Assembly: GCA_035627955.1 (NCBI GenBank)
Contig: DASPKU010000015.1
Span: 1 to 64,000 of the forward strand
Direction: 5' to 3'
DNA length: 64,000 nt
Source: Phycisphaerales bacterium
GTDB lineage: Bacteria > Planctomycetota > Phycisphaerae > Phycisphaerales > UBA1924
A model generated the notes under the pieces. That model was not told the origin of the DNA and ran no database searches. It worked only from the letters and a program-made list of their open reading frames with translations. The position numbers were made by a program, and so were the translations under genes. This document shows, in pieces, positions 35,955 through 45,501 of the stretch (positions are counted from its first letter, which is position 1; each line of letters opens with the position of its first letter).

Positions 35955-36389
35955 TCAGGCCAGCCCAGCCGCCGCGGCCGCGTCGGGGCACACGAAGAAC
36001 TCGCCCGCGGCCACCTTGCGGATCGCCTCGGTGATGTAGTCCGGGTCGCGGTGCTTGCCCACGTACCCGAGGGCGCCGGCGTCGATCGAGCCCAGCACGT
36101 ACTCGCGCTTGAGGTGCCCGCTCAGCATCAGCACTCTGGTGTTGGGGAACCTGGTCGCGATGTCCGTCACGAGCTTGCAGGTGTCCACGCCCGGCATCTG
36201 CATGTCCATGAGCACCAGCGCAGGCTCACGCTCCTGCACCGCGTCGATAACGCCCTCGCCGCCGGTGAGGCCGCACTCCCAGCGCAGGCCGGGCGTGCTC
36301 TTCACCATCCGTTCCAGCGAATCCACCATCAGCGGGTTGTCGTCCACGGCGATCACGCCGACATCCAGCACACCAGCATTCGAGGTCAT
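35955..36389 (-). CDS. Stand-alone response regulator receiver
   Basis: 144 residues consisting of one receiver domain only: acidic pair VDDNPL, phospho-Asp in LVLMDMQMPGVD, Ser in LMLSGHLK and Lys in GYVGKHRD. The helices resemble NarL-type receivers, but the protein ends (CPDAAAAAGLA) where a DNA-binding domain would begin. Its start overlaps the stop of the upstream PAS kinase gene by 4 nt, so the kinase is the likely partner. Output may be by protein contact. Confidence 0.88.
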   Translation of the reverse strand: MTSNAGVLDVGVIAVDDNPLMVDSLERMVKSTPGLRWECGLTGGEGVIDAVQEREPALVLMDMQMPGVDTCKLVTDIATRFPNTRVLMLSGHLKREYVLGSIDAGALGYVGKHRDPDYITEAIRKVAAGEFFVCPDAAAAAGLA

Positions 36390-38752
36390 GGGTGACCCTC
36401 CCGGCTATCGGCCGCGCCCACCCCCGGCGCAAACGCCCGCTTCAGTAATATTCGCAGCTCCGACACGCCGGGGCGCACCCCGGCAAAGAGAACACGCTCG
36501 TTCTTCGGCACTTGGCCCCCGGATTCTCCATTGCTGGCCGGCGCCGGAGCTTGCCCCAGCACCACCGCCCACCGCCCGGGCTCTTTCGCGAAGTCGCACG
36601 CCTGGTGGGCGCGGCTCTGATCCACCACCCACACGCTGGCCATCGGCACCTCGTTCTCACGCGACTGCTTCGCCTCGATGCCCACTAGCTTCATCGCCCA
36701 CTGCATGTACGCCAGCGTGCGGGGGTCAGAAACACTGATCGCCGCCGTTGGCCGCTCGCCCGCGGGCTGCGACTTGAGCTCCACCGTGGGCAGCTCAGCG
36801 GCCCGCAGCACCAGCGTGAACGACGCGCCCTGGCCCGGCGCCGTCTTGAGTTCAACTTCCCCGCCCACGCTGGACGTGATGCCAGCAACCAGCGAAAGCC
36901 CGAGCCCGCCCGAGAGCCGTCGGTGTTTCGTTGAGAAGAACGGCTCCATGCACCGCTGACGCACTTCGTCAGTCATCCCTGGGCCGTGGTCGGTCACGTT
37001 CACCCGCACCTGAGCCTCGCCTCCCGGACCGACGCCCGGTCCCGCAGAGACCTCGATCGCCGGGTCGGAGTCGGTCCCTTCCAGCGCCTCGGCCGCGTTC
37101 TGAACCAGGTTGAACACCGCCTGCAGCAGCTGGTGCGGGGCGATAGCGGCGACCAGCCGCCCGTTGGCCGCGCGGTGCACGTCCCACTTGAGGCTCCCCG
37201 ACCGCGGCAGCACGGCCTTGAGCACCGGCTCCGCCGTCGGCCACCACTCCTCCAGGTCCGTGAAGCCCGCCCCCGACTGGCGCGGGTCGGCCGGGTCCAT
37301 CGCCAGCATGCGCAGGCTGCGGGACAGCCCCTGCACGTACGACAGCCCCGCGTCGATCGCCTCGATGTCGGCCCGGGCCGTGTCTGAGCGCACCTCGGCG
37401 CGGATGGTCTGCACACGCAGCCGCAGCGGCAGCACCAGATTCCCGATGTCGTGCCCCAGCCCCTGCGAGAGCGTGCCCAAGGCCGTCATGCGCTCGGCCG
37501 CCCGCAGCTGCGCGTGCGTCTTCTCGAGCTCAAGCGTCCGCTGCTCCACCAGCCGCTCCAGCCCCTCGCGGTACTCCGCCAGCTGCAGCTGATCGATCCG
37601 CTCGCGCGTGATGTCGCGATCCACCGCTAGGATCACCGTGCACCGGCCCTGGGCGTCTCGCTCGAAGGGCGTCAGTCGCGCCCGCAGGATCGCCCACGCT
37701 CCCGTCGAGTTGAGCGCCCGGTGCTCAAAGTCCAGCAGCTCACCATCGGACAGCTCCGCCGCACGCCGCAGATTTGTGATCACCGCCTCCTGGTCCTCGG
37801 GATGGATGATCGGGTTGCCGGTCGCCGCGCCGCCGTGCCCCCGCAGTTCTTCGAGGGTGTACCCCATCGTTTGCGTCACAGCCGGGTTGATGAGCACCGG
37901 CAAGAAGGTGTCGACGTCGATGAGGAACACCATGTCCGGCAGCGTCTGCGTCACCCTGGCGAAACGCTGCAGGGCCGCGTCGCGCTCGCGCTCCATCGCC
38001 TTGCGGGCGGTGATGTCGCGGGCGATCTTGGAAACGCCGATCACGCGCCCGGTCTCATCCCGCACCGGCGAAATCGTCAGGGACACCTCGACATCCCGCC
38101 CTGAGCGCGTGCGGCGGAATGTCTCCATGTGGTCGATGCGCTCCCCCTGCATGATCCGGGCGAGGATCTCCTCCTCTTCCTGCAGCCGCTCCGGAGGGAT
38201 CAGCGTCTGGATGGGCTTACCAATGATCTCGTGAGCCTGGTACCCGTACAGCCGCTCGGCCGCGGGGTTGAACGAGAGGATCCGCCCTGACAGGTCTTTG
38301 GAGATGATCGCGTCGTCGGAGTTCTGCACGATCGCGGCCAGGCGCGATTCGGTCAGCTGCTCCTGGGTCTTGACATCCGCGTACTGCTGGAGCGAGCGCC
38401 TGGCCAGCCGCACCGAGGCCCATAGCCCAGTGATGATCAGCAGCGAAAACGCCAGCGTGATGGCGAGTACGCCAGGGTCCATGCTCCCGTGCGGGGCGAC
38501 CACCACCAGCTGTGCCGCGACGAACCCCAGGAGCGAGCAGACCCAGAACACGCCCCCCCGCAGCAGCCACGCCAGCGGCACCAGCGCGCCCCAGAGCGTG
38601 ATGAGTTCCAGCCTTCCCTCGAGCCAGGGTTCCATCAGGACCCGCAGCCCCAGCGCCGCGGCGACAATCGCCAGCCCCGTCAGGAGCTGCACCACGACCG
38701 GCGAGGTGTGGATCGAGTACGGGAGCTGGACCTTCGCCTGCGCCAACAACAA
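36386..38752 (-). CDS. Membrane PAS-PAS sensor histidine kinase
   Basis: About 788 residues from a TTG near 38752 (adjacent TTG codons at 38749 and 38746 are equally possible; an ATG at 38875 would extend it). Four or so membrane segments lie within residues 10-120. Two PAS domains follow: one with AIVQNSDDAIISKDLSGRIL and FNPAAERLYGY, and one with LPDMVFLIDVDTF. A coiled coil leads to the H-box GLGHDIGNLVLPLRLRV and an HATPase domain (FNLVQNAAEALEG, DHGPGMTDEV, GGLGLSLVAGI). The last 120 residues look like a degenerate receiver without the acidic pocket. It is divergent from the mannosidase gene. Confidence 0.85.
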   Translation of the reverse strand: MLLAQAKVQLPYSIHTSPVVVQLLTGLAIVAAALGLRVLMEPWLEGRLELITLWGALVPLAWLLRGGVFWVCSLLGFVAAQLVVVAPHGSMDPGVLAITLAFSLLIITGLWASVRLARRSLQQYADVKTQEQLTESRLAAIVQNSDDAIISKDLSGRILSFNPAAERLYGYQAHEIIGKPIQTLIPPERLQEEEEILARIMQGERIDHMETFRRTRSGRDVEVSLTISPVRDETGRVIGVSKIARDITARKAMERERDAALQRFARVTQTLPDMVFLIDVDTFLPVLINPAVTQTMGYTLEELRGHGGAATGNPIIHPEDQEAVITNLRRAAELSDGELLDFEHRALNSTGAWAILRARLTPFERDAQGRCTVILAVDRDITRERIDQLQLAEYREGLERLVEQRTLELEKTHAQLRAAERMTALGTLSQGLGHDIGNLVLPLRLRVQTIRAEVRSDTARADIEAIDAGLSYVQGLSRSLRMLAMDPADPRQSGAGFTDLEEWWPTAEPVLKAVLPRSGSLKWDVHRAANGRLVAAIAPHQLLQAVFNLVQNAAEALEGTDSDPAIEVSAGPGVGPGGEAQVRVNVTDHGPGMTDEVRQRCMEPFFSTKHRRLSGGLGLSLVAGITSSVGGEVELKTAPGQGASFTLVLRAAELPTVELKSQPAGERPTAAISVSDPRTLAYMQWAMKLVGIEAKQSRENEVPMASVWVVDQSRAHQACDFAKEPGRWAVVLGQAPAPASNGESGGQVPKNERVLFAGVRPGVSELRILLKRAFAPGVGAADSREGHP

Positions 38753-38928
38753 TGCCCTTCCACAGTCGCGACGCACCCGCGCAGCCGCCCTGCACGAGCC
38801 ATGGTAGCAGACGGTGCAAGGGCTCTGTTCGTGGGCGAAACCCTTGGGGCGATCCGACCCGGTGCGCGGTACCATCGCCTCCCCCCGGCGCCCGCTCGAA
38901 CGCGCCGGGACACTGGAGGTACTCGCTG

Positions 38929-41900
38929 ATGACCCGTCTCCTGGTGCTCGCCGCCGGCCTCGCCGTGACTGTCTCCTCTGCCTGGGCACAGACCGACTCC
39001 AAGCCGGCCACCCCCGCGCAGCAGCCCGCCCTCACCAAAGTCCCCGCCGCAACCCCCGACCTCACCAAAGAGCCCACGCTCTACGTCGTCGGCTACGCCC
39101 ACCTCGACACCCAGTGGCGCTGGTGCTACCCGCAGGTCATCCGCGAGTTCATCCCCGCGACCCTCCGCAACAACTTCGCCCACTTCGAGAAGTACCCGAA
39201 CTTCGTCTTCAACTTCTCCGGCAGCCGCCGCTACCAGATGATGAAGGAGTACTACCCGCAGGATTACGAGACGCTCAAGAAGTACATCGCCGGCGGCCAG
39301 TGGTTCGTGTGCGGCTCCAGCGTCGACGAGAACGACGCCAACGTCCCCAGCGGCGAGTCGCAGATCCGCCACGTGCTCTACGGCAACCAGTACTCCAAGC
39401 GCGAGTTCGGCACCACCTCCGAGGAGTTCATGCTCCCGGACTGCTTTGGGTTCCCCGCATCGCTCCCTAGCGTGCTTGCCCACTGCGGCCTCAAGGGCTT
39501 CTCCACCCAGAAGCTGACCTGGAACGCCGTGGTCCCCATCCCCTTCAAGGTCGGCGTGTGGAAGGGCCCCGACGGGCGCGGCATCGTCTCCGCCCTCGAC
39601 CCCGGCGCCTACGTCGGCGAGGTCCTCGAGAATCTCGCCAACAGCAACGGCTGGAGCACCCGCATCGCCAAGAACGGGGAGCGCTCCGGCGTCCTCGTCG
39701 ATTACCACTACTACGGCGTCGGAGACCGCGGCGGCGCCCCCACCGAGAAGTCGGTCAAGATGGTCGAGGAGAGCCTGCGGACCAACGGCAAGGTCAAGGT
39801 CATCTCCAGCAAGGCCGACGACATGTTCAAGGCCATTACGCCCGAGCTGCGGGCCAAGCTGCCGACCTACACCGGCGAGCTCGAGCTGATCGAGCACTCC
39901 GCCGGCTCGCTCACCTCTGCCACCATCATGAAGCGGTGGAACCGCAAGAACGAGAAGCTCGCCGACGCGGCCGAGCGCGCCAGCGTCCTCGCGTGGCACC
40001 TGGGCCAGGCCTACCCCAATCAGAAGCTCGAAGACGCGTGGTACCTCGTGCTGGGCTCGCAGATGCACGACATCCTGCCCGGCACCAGCCACCCCTACGC
40101 GTACGACTACTCGCAGAACGACGAGGTCATCGCCGCGGGGCAGTTCGGCGATGTGCTGACCAGCGCCGTGAGCGGCGTCGCGTCGCTGATGGATACCAGC
40201 GGCGAGGGTGTGCCGCTGGTCGTGTACAACCCCGTTTCCATCGACCGTGATGAGGTTGTCGAAGCCGAGATCCCCGGTGACAGCGGCAAGGGCGTCGTTG
40301 TCACCGGCCCCGACGGTAAGCCCGTCCCCACGCAGGTGCTGAGTACCGCCGACGGAAAGACGAGAATCGCCTTCCAGGCCCGCGTCCCCAGCGTCGGCTT
40401 CGGCGTGTTCCACGCTAAGGTTGGGCAGGCCGCGAAGCACGAGGCCGTGCTGAAGGTCACCGAGCGCACGCTCGAGAACTCCCGGTACAAGGTCACCTTC
40501 AACGACGCGGGCGACGTGTCGTCCATCATGGACAAGCAGGCCAAGCGCGAGCTGCTGAAGGCCCCCATCACGCTCCAGCAGTGCTACGAGAAGCCCGCCC
40601 AGTGGCCCGCCTGGAACCAGGACTGGAACGACCGCGTCAAGCCCCCGATGGAGGTCGTCGGCGGGCCCGCGGCGTTCAAGATCGTCGAGAACGGCCCCGT
40701 GCGGGTCTCGATCGAGGTCACCCGCTCGCAGGGCGCCTCCACCTTCCGCCAGGTCGTGAGCCTCACCGAGGGCGACGCCGCCGCCCAGGTCCGCTTCGAC
40801 AACACCATCGACTGGAACGCCGGCGAGCGCAGCCTCCGCGTCTCCTTCCCCCTCGCCGTCAGCAACAAGACGGCCACGTGGGACGGCCAGACCGGCTTCG
40901 TCGAGCGCGGCAACTCGCACAAGCAGCAGTTCGAGTACGCCGGCCAGCAGTGGATGGACCTCACCGACGCCAAGGGTGAGTACGGCGTCGCCATCAGCAA
41001 CGACTGCAAGTACGCCAGCGACAAGCCCAGCGACAACACGCTCCGCCTCACCCTGCTCCACACGCCCGGCGTGCACAACGAGTACCAGGACCAGGCCTGC
41101 CAGGACATCGGCCGCCACGAGGTGAGCTTCGCAGTCCAAGGGCACGAGGGCGGCTGGCAGAACGCCCGCACACCCGCCCTGGCCGAGGCCCTCAACCAGC
41201 CCATGCGGGCCTTCCGCGTCCGCGCCCACCAGGGCCGCCTCGGCCGCGAACTCTCGCTCGCCAAGGTCGAAGGGCCCGCGGTCATGATCACCGCCATCAA
41301 GAAGGCCGAGGAGGGCGACAACACCATCGTCCGCCTCCGCGAGCTCACCGGCCGGCCCATCAACGGCGCCCGCATCTCCTTCCACGGCGGCATCGCCGAG
41401 GCCTACGAGGTCGACGGCCAGGAACGCCGCATCTCCGACGCCAGGGTCGACAAGGGCGCGCTCGTGGTCGATATGAACGGCGCCGAACTCCGCGCGTTCG
41501 CCTTCAAGCCCGCGCCCCGCAGGACCAAGGACGTCCCCCCCACAGTCCAGCCGCTCGCCTGCACGCCCCTCACGCTCGAGCACGACGCCGACGTCGTGAG
41601 CACCAACGCCGCCCTCAAGGACGGCTCGATGGACGGCGCGTTCACCTACCCCGCCGAGCAGTTCCCCGCCGGCACCTTCACCAGCGACGGCATCGCCTTC
41701 AAGCTCGGCGGCGCCGGTAATGGCCAGAAGCAGGCCACCACCTGCAAGGGCCAGACGCTGCAGCTGCCAGACGCCAACGGCGGGCGTGTGTACCTGCTCG
41801 CCGCGGCCGTGGGCGACGACGTCACGACCGATGTCACCATCGGCGATCAGGCCACCCCCGTCACCTTCCGCAGCTGGCGCGGCTACGTCGGGCTCTGGGA

Positions 41901-43254
41901 CCGTCGGGTCTGGGGCGGCACCGTCGAGGAGACCTCCTTCAACTGGCAGAACCCGCTCGTGGGCCTGGAGCCAGGCTTCATCAAGGACACCTCCGTCGCC
42001 TGGTACTGCTCGCACCACCACGGGCACGACGGTGACCAGTACTACCGCTATTCCTACCTCTTCAAGCACCCGATCGACGTGCCCAAGGGCGCGACCACGC
42101 TCAAGCTCCCCGACAACGCCAGCGTCCGCGTGTTCGCGGCCACCTTCGTCGCCAATCCCCCCGAGGCCGCGCCCGCCGCGCCGCTCTTCGACACGCTCGC
42201 CGACCGCGCTCAGGACGCCCCGCTGGTAAAGGTCGAAGGCAACAACCTGAGCGACGTGACCACCGTAAACATCCAGCCGCGCCTCTTCTACGGCCCCGGC
42301 CAGCTCCGCTACACGCTCGACGGCAGCGAACCGGGGCCCAGCTCGCCCGAGTTCACCGCGCCCATCACCCTCTACAAGCCCACGACCGTCAAGGCGGCGG
42401 TCGTGCGCAACGGCGCCGCCGGGCCCAGCGCGGCCGTGCACGTGAACGTCAACGACACCACGCCCCCGAGCGTCACGTCGCTGACCACCTCCTACATGAG
42501 CCCCCAGGTCCGCTTCCAGCTCTCCGAGCCCGTGGACAGCCCCGTCGGCATGTTCTTCTCCCCCGGCGTGATGATCACCGCCATCAACCGCCAGCCCGAC
42601 GGCCGCACCTACATTGCCGAGCTCGAGAAGCCGCTCGAGCCGGGCAAGACCTACACCGCCACCATCTCCGGCGGTCAGGACCGCTCCCCCGCCGCCAACG
42701 GCATGCAGCCCCAGAAGCTCCAGCTCTCGGTCCCCGCTGCCCTCTACGCGCTCGACCGCGTCACCCCCGAGCAGATGGGCAAGGAGATCAAGGTCGACGG
42801 CCTGCCCACCCGCGGCAAGGACCCGTGGACCCTCAACCTGTTCGTCAAGCCCGCCAAGCAGCCCGAGCCGCGCACCATCATTGCGGGCTTCGGCGCCTGC
42901 AAGCAGCAGACCAGCGGCGGCGGCCGCTACCTCTCCCGTTTCCAGGGCGTGCACTTCTGGGCCCACAACAGCGACGTCGCGAGCCGCGCGCAGCTGGAGG
43001 TCGGCAAGTGGCAGATGCTGACCGCGTCGTACGACGGCAACAAGCTCCGCCTGTTTAAGGACGGCAAGAAGATCGGCGAGCGCGAGGTCACCCTCGCGGA
43101 CGACGCCAGCGTGGTCAACATCGCGCCTGTTGATCCGTGGGACGGCAAGCGCCGCTTCGAGGGCGAGATCCGCGCCCTGACCATCTGGCCAACGGCGATG
43201 GACGAGGAGTCGCTCAAGGCCCTGCGTGAGAGCGTAAAGGTCGACGACCAGTGA
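38929..43254 (+). CDS. Secreted GH38 alpha-mannosidase with C-terminal carbohydrate-type modules
   Basis: 1441 residues from the ATG at 38929 (GGAGGT 8 nt upstream). A signal peptide (MTRLLVLAAGLAVTVSSAWA) precedes the GH38 domain. Zn-site motif AHLDTQWRW is at 58-65, nucleophile Asp171 is in LPDCFGFPASLP, and the second Zn region is EHSAGSLTSATIMKRWNRKN. Beta-sandwich domains follow to about residue 1090. A chitobiase-C-like module (YTLDGSEPGPSSPEF) and a concanavalin-like/LamG domain (FVKPAKQPEPRTIIAGFGAC onward) complete the chain. It should trim alpha-mannosides outside the cytoplasmic membrane. It is far longer than typical bacterial GH38 and overlaps the next gene. Confidence 0.92.
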   Translation: MTRLLVLAAGLAVTVSSAWAQTDSKPATPAQQPALTKVPAATPDLTKEPTLYVVGYAHLDTQWRWCYPQVIREFIPATLRNNFAHFEKYPNFVFNFSGSRRYQMMKEYYPQDYETLKKYIAGGQWFVCGSSVDENDANVPSGESQIRHVLYGNQYSKREFGTTSEEFMLPDCFGFPASLPSVLAHCGLKGFSTQKLTWNAVVPIPFKVGVWKGPDGRGIVSALDPGAYVGEVLENLANSNGWSTRIAKNGERSGVLVDYHYYGVGDRGGAPTEKSVKMVEESLRTNGKVKVISSKADDMFKAITPELRAKLPTYTGELELIEHSAGSLTSATIMKRWNRKNEKLADAAERASVLAWHLGQAYPNQKLEDAWYLVLGSQMHDILPGTSHPYAYDYSQNDEVIAAGQFGDVLTSAVSGVASLMDTSGEGVPLVVYNPVSIDRDEVVEAEIPGDSGKGVVVTGPDGKPVPTQVLSTADGKTRIAFQARVPSVGFGVFHAKVGQAAKHEAVLKVTERTLENSRYKVTFNDAGDVSSIMDKQAKRELLKAPITLQQCYEKPAQWPAWNQDWNDRVKPPMEVVGGPAAFKIVENGPVRVSIEVTRSQGASTFRQVVSLTEGDAAAQVRFDNTIDWNAGERSLRVSFPLAVSNKTATWDGQTGFVERGNSHKQQFEYAGQQWMDLTDAKGEYGVAISNDCKYASDKPSDNTLRLTLLHTPGVHNEYQDQACQDIGRHEVSFAVQGHEGGWQNARTPALAEALNQPMRAFRVRAHQGRLGRELSLAKVEGPAVMITAIKKAEEGDNTIVRLRELTGRPINGARISFHGGIAEAYEVDGQERRISDARVDKGALVVDMNGAELRAFAFKPAPRRTKDVPPTVQPLACTPLTLEHDADVVSTNAALKDGSMDGAFTYPAEQFPAGTFTSDGIAFKLGGAGNGQKQATTCKGQTLQLPDANGGRVYLLAAAVGDDVTTDVTIGDQATPVTFRSWRGYVGLWDRRVWGGTVEETSFNWQNPLVGLEPGFIKDTSVAWYCSHHHGHDGDQYYRYSYLFKHPIDVPKGATTLKLPDNASVRVFAATFVANPPEAAPAAPLFDTLADRAQDAPLVKVEGNNLSDVTTVNIQPRLFYGPGQLRYTLDGSEPGPSSPEFTAPITLYKPTTVKAAVVRNGAAGPSAAVHVNVNDTTPPSVTSLTTSYMSPQVRFQLSEPVDSPVGMFFSPGVMITAINRQPDGRTYIAELEKPLEPGKTYTATISGGQDRSPAANGMQPQKLQLSVPAALYALDRVTPEQMGKEIKVDGLPTRGKDPWTLNLFVKPAKQPEPRTIIAGFGACKQQTSGGGRYLSRFQGVHFWAHNSDVASRAQLEVGKWQMLTASYDGNKLRLFKDGKKIGEREVTLADDASVVNIAPVDPWDGKRRFEGEIRALTIWPTAMDEESLKALRESVKVDDQ

Positions 43255-44492
43255 GCGGGCGGCTGCTCCAAGTCCTGGCCGCCGCGGCGATGCTGCTGGT
43301 GGCCTTCGCGCCGGCGGGGGCCCACCCGGGCATCTTCGCCTCCGCGCTGGTCAAGGTGGAGGCCGACGGCATCGTGACGGTCACCATTCGCCACGACGCC
43401 CTCGCGTTCGCCCTGGACGCGCTCCCCGCGGTGGTCGAGGACGAGCCGATGCTTGCCCTGCTCGACGGCCCCGACCGCGCCCTCGACGCCACGCTTGACG
43501 AAACCCGTCAACGCTTTGTCGAGCAGTTCTACCTCGAGGTTGATGGGCGGGCGGTTCCGTTCGAACTGCTCACCAGCCCCACGGCCGCCGACGTCCGCGA
43601 GTGGGAGCGCTCGCAGGCCGTGCGTGCCCTCCCCGTTCGGCTCGACTACATCGCCCGCACCCGGGTCCCTTCCGGCGTGCACACCGTCTCGATGATGTTC
43701 CCGCCCGCCATGGGCGACGTCATCACCACCTTCGACCGCCCGAACTTGGAGCCCTTCGCACTCCCCATCGGCACCGCCGAGCTCTCGCCCCCGCTCGATG
43801 TGCACGTGCAGTCTCCGCCACCGGCGGCCGCGAGTGATGCTTCGCCCACGACAGACACACCGCCCACGAGTTCGCCCACAACGGCCCGACAAGATTCCGC
43901 TCCCGCCGCCGCCGCGTCCCCCTCGCTGGCAACGGTGGCGCGCCAGTACATCGCCCTCGGCTTCGCCCACATCATCCCCAAGGGCCTCGATCACGTGCTC
44001 TTCGTGCTCGGCCTCTTCCTGCTCAGCCCCAAGCTCAAGCCGCTCCTGTGGCAGGTGACCGCCTTCACCCTCGCCCACACCCTCACGCTCGCCCTCACCG
44101 TCATGGGGAAGCTGCCCGACGTGCCGAACATCGTCGAGCCCCTCATCGCCGCCTCCATCGCGTTCGTCGCGGTCGAGAACCTCGTCACCAGCAAGCTGCA
44201 CGCGTGGCGCCCGCTGCTGGTCTTCGCCTTCGGCCTGCTGCACGGCATGGGCTTCGCCGGCGTGCTGAAGGACGCCGGCCTGCCTGAGGGCCAGCTCGCC
44301 ACCGCCCTCATCACCTTCAACATCGGGGTCGAGCTCGGCCAGCTCGCCGTCATCGCCGGCGCGCTCGCCCTCGTGGGCTGGTTCCGGGGCAAGCCGTGGT
44401 ACCGTCCCGCGATCACCATCCCAGCCTCGGTCATCATCGCGGCGGTCGCGATCTGGTGGACGCTCGAACGCGTCGGCGTCGTCGGCAGCTGA
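43251..44492 (+). CDS. HupE/UreJ-like membrane protein
   Basis: 413 residues from a GTG that overlaps the mannosidase stop (GTGA). A signal peptide (LLQVLAAAAMLLVAFAPAGA) precedes a periplasmic domain (about 25-185), a Pro/Thr/Ser-rich linker, and then six or so membrane segments from about residue 225. These contain the HupE/UreJ_2 motifs GFAHIIPKGLDHVLFVLGLF, FTLAHTLTLAL and FGLLHGMGFAG. HupE family members are thought to move nickel or another metal. The His/Asp in the first two motifs are kept. Coupling to an alpha-mannosidase is unusual. Confidence 0.85.
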   Translation: MSGRLLQVLAAAAMLLVAFAPAGAHPGIFASALVKVEADGIVTVTIRHDALAFALDALPAVVEDEPMLALLDGPDRALDATLDETRQRFVEQFYLEVDGRAVPFELLTSPTAADVREWERSQAVRALPVRLDYIARTRVPSGVHTVSMMFPPAMGDVITTFDRPNLEPFALPIGTAELSPPLDVHVQSPPPAAASDASPTTDTPPTSSPTTARQDSAPAAAASPSLATVARQYIALGFAHIIPKGLDHVLFVLGLFLLSPKLKPLLWQVTAFTLAHTLTLALTVMGKLPDVPNIVEPLIAASIAFVAVENLVTSKLHAWRPLLVFAFGLLHGMGFAGVLKDAGLPEGQLATALITFNIGVELGQLAVIAGALALVGWFRGKPWYRPAITIPASVIIAAVAIWWTLERVGVVGS

Positions 44493-44528
44493 TCGGAGCG
44501 ACCCAACCGCTTCTGCGCGAGCGACTCG

Positions 44529-45413
44529 CTAGCGGTAATCCCCGTCATCCCACGTATTCAGGTCCCGCAGATCGTTGGCGGAAATCGCGCTCGCGTGCCC
44601 GTCCATGTACATCGCGTTGGCACCGTTGCCGTGCCGCTTGGGCGCCGTCCGCGGCCAATACCTGGGGTCCCCGCTCTCGGGCCCGTTGATGTTGCTCACC
44701 CGCCAGATGTCGTAGAAGATTGACAGCTCAAGGTCCGAGTTCGCGTTCACGTTCGCGTACCCCGAGCGCACGTTGCCAAGGTCATCCGCGTAACACGTCA
44801 GGTACAGCACCGGCGAGGTCCGCGGCAGGCGCCCCAGCTGCTGCGGCGGCTTGGTCTCGTTCTCGTTGTGCGTGATCGTGTTGCCCACCCGCACGAACCG
44901 CACCCCGTTCACCACATAGTGGATGTTGTGGTCGTCCCGAGGGCGCGCGGGGTCGCGGTAGTACACCGAGTCCTTGAAGCGGTCGTTCAGCCCGCCGGTA
45001 TCGTCATTGCAGTGCGCCCGCGAGTCCAGGAACGGCCGCAGGCTGTACGCCCAGGAAATGTTGTACGCCGAGTGCTGGCTTGCCGGGTTCCACGCTCGGT
45101 ACCACGCGGGCACCAGCGGCACCCGCCCCGTCGACGAAGGCGGCGGGCTCCCGGGGTAGGGCAGCCGCTCGCTCGTGCCCGATTCCCGCGGAATCCATTC
45201 CTTGTAGGCGTTCGCGTAGCTCATCAGGGCCGCGCCGATCTGCCGCTGGTTGCTCAGGCACACCACCGCCCGCCCCGCCTCCCGCGCCTTGCGCAGCCCC
45301 GGCAGGAGCAGCCCCAGCAGGATCCCGATGATCAGGATCACGACCAGCAGCTCGATCAACGTGAACGCACGGCTGCAGTCCCGACCGGCCTGTCCGCGTT
45401 TCGTGTTCAACAT
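44529..45413 (-). CDS. Prepilin-type (DUF1559-like) protein
   Basis: 294 residues. The N-terminus [20 protein letters not shown] is a type II secretion/type IV pilin-type methylation and cleavage signal with its hydrophobic helix. [20 protein letters not shown] follows, as in planctomycete DUF1559-type proteins, and near the end is the H-x-DG-like motif [10 protein letters not shown]. Such proteins are abundant in planctomycetes and are thought to be pseudopilins or surface fibres; the role is unproven. The gene is convergent with the HupE-like gene. Confidence 0.85.
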   Translation of the reverse strand: MLNTKRGQAGRDCSRAFTLIELLVVILIIGILLGLLLPGLRKAREAGRAVVCLSNQRQIGAALMSYANAYKEWIPRESGTSERLPYPGSPPPSSTGRVPLVPAWYRAWNPASQHSAYNISWAYSLRPFLDSRAHCNDDTGGLNDRFKDSVYYRDPARPRDDHNIHYVVNGVRFVRVGNTITHNENETKPPQQLGRLPRTSPVLYLTCYADDLGNVRSGYANVNANSDLELSIFYDIWRVSNINGPESGDPRYWPRTAPKRHGNGANAMYMDGHASAISANDLRDLNTWDDGDYR

Positions 45414-45501
45414 ACGAGCGGGCTTCCCGACCCCTCACCCCAGTGTACCTCACCCCGCAACCCTCTGGGAACCCCATTCGCAGCCCACATAAGATGCCCC
45501 T

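Noticed and set aside
38680-42966. Minus-strand open frame of 1428 codons opposite the mannosidase
   Set aside because: It shadows the GH38 gene, which has a signal peptide, ribosome site and catalytic motifs; the antisense translation is a compositionally biased Gly/Val/His/Leu repeat.
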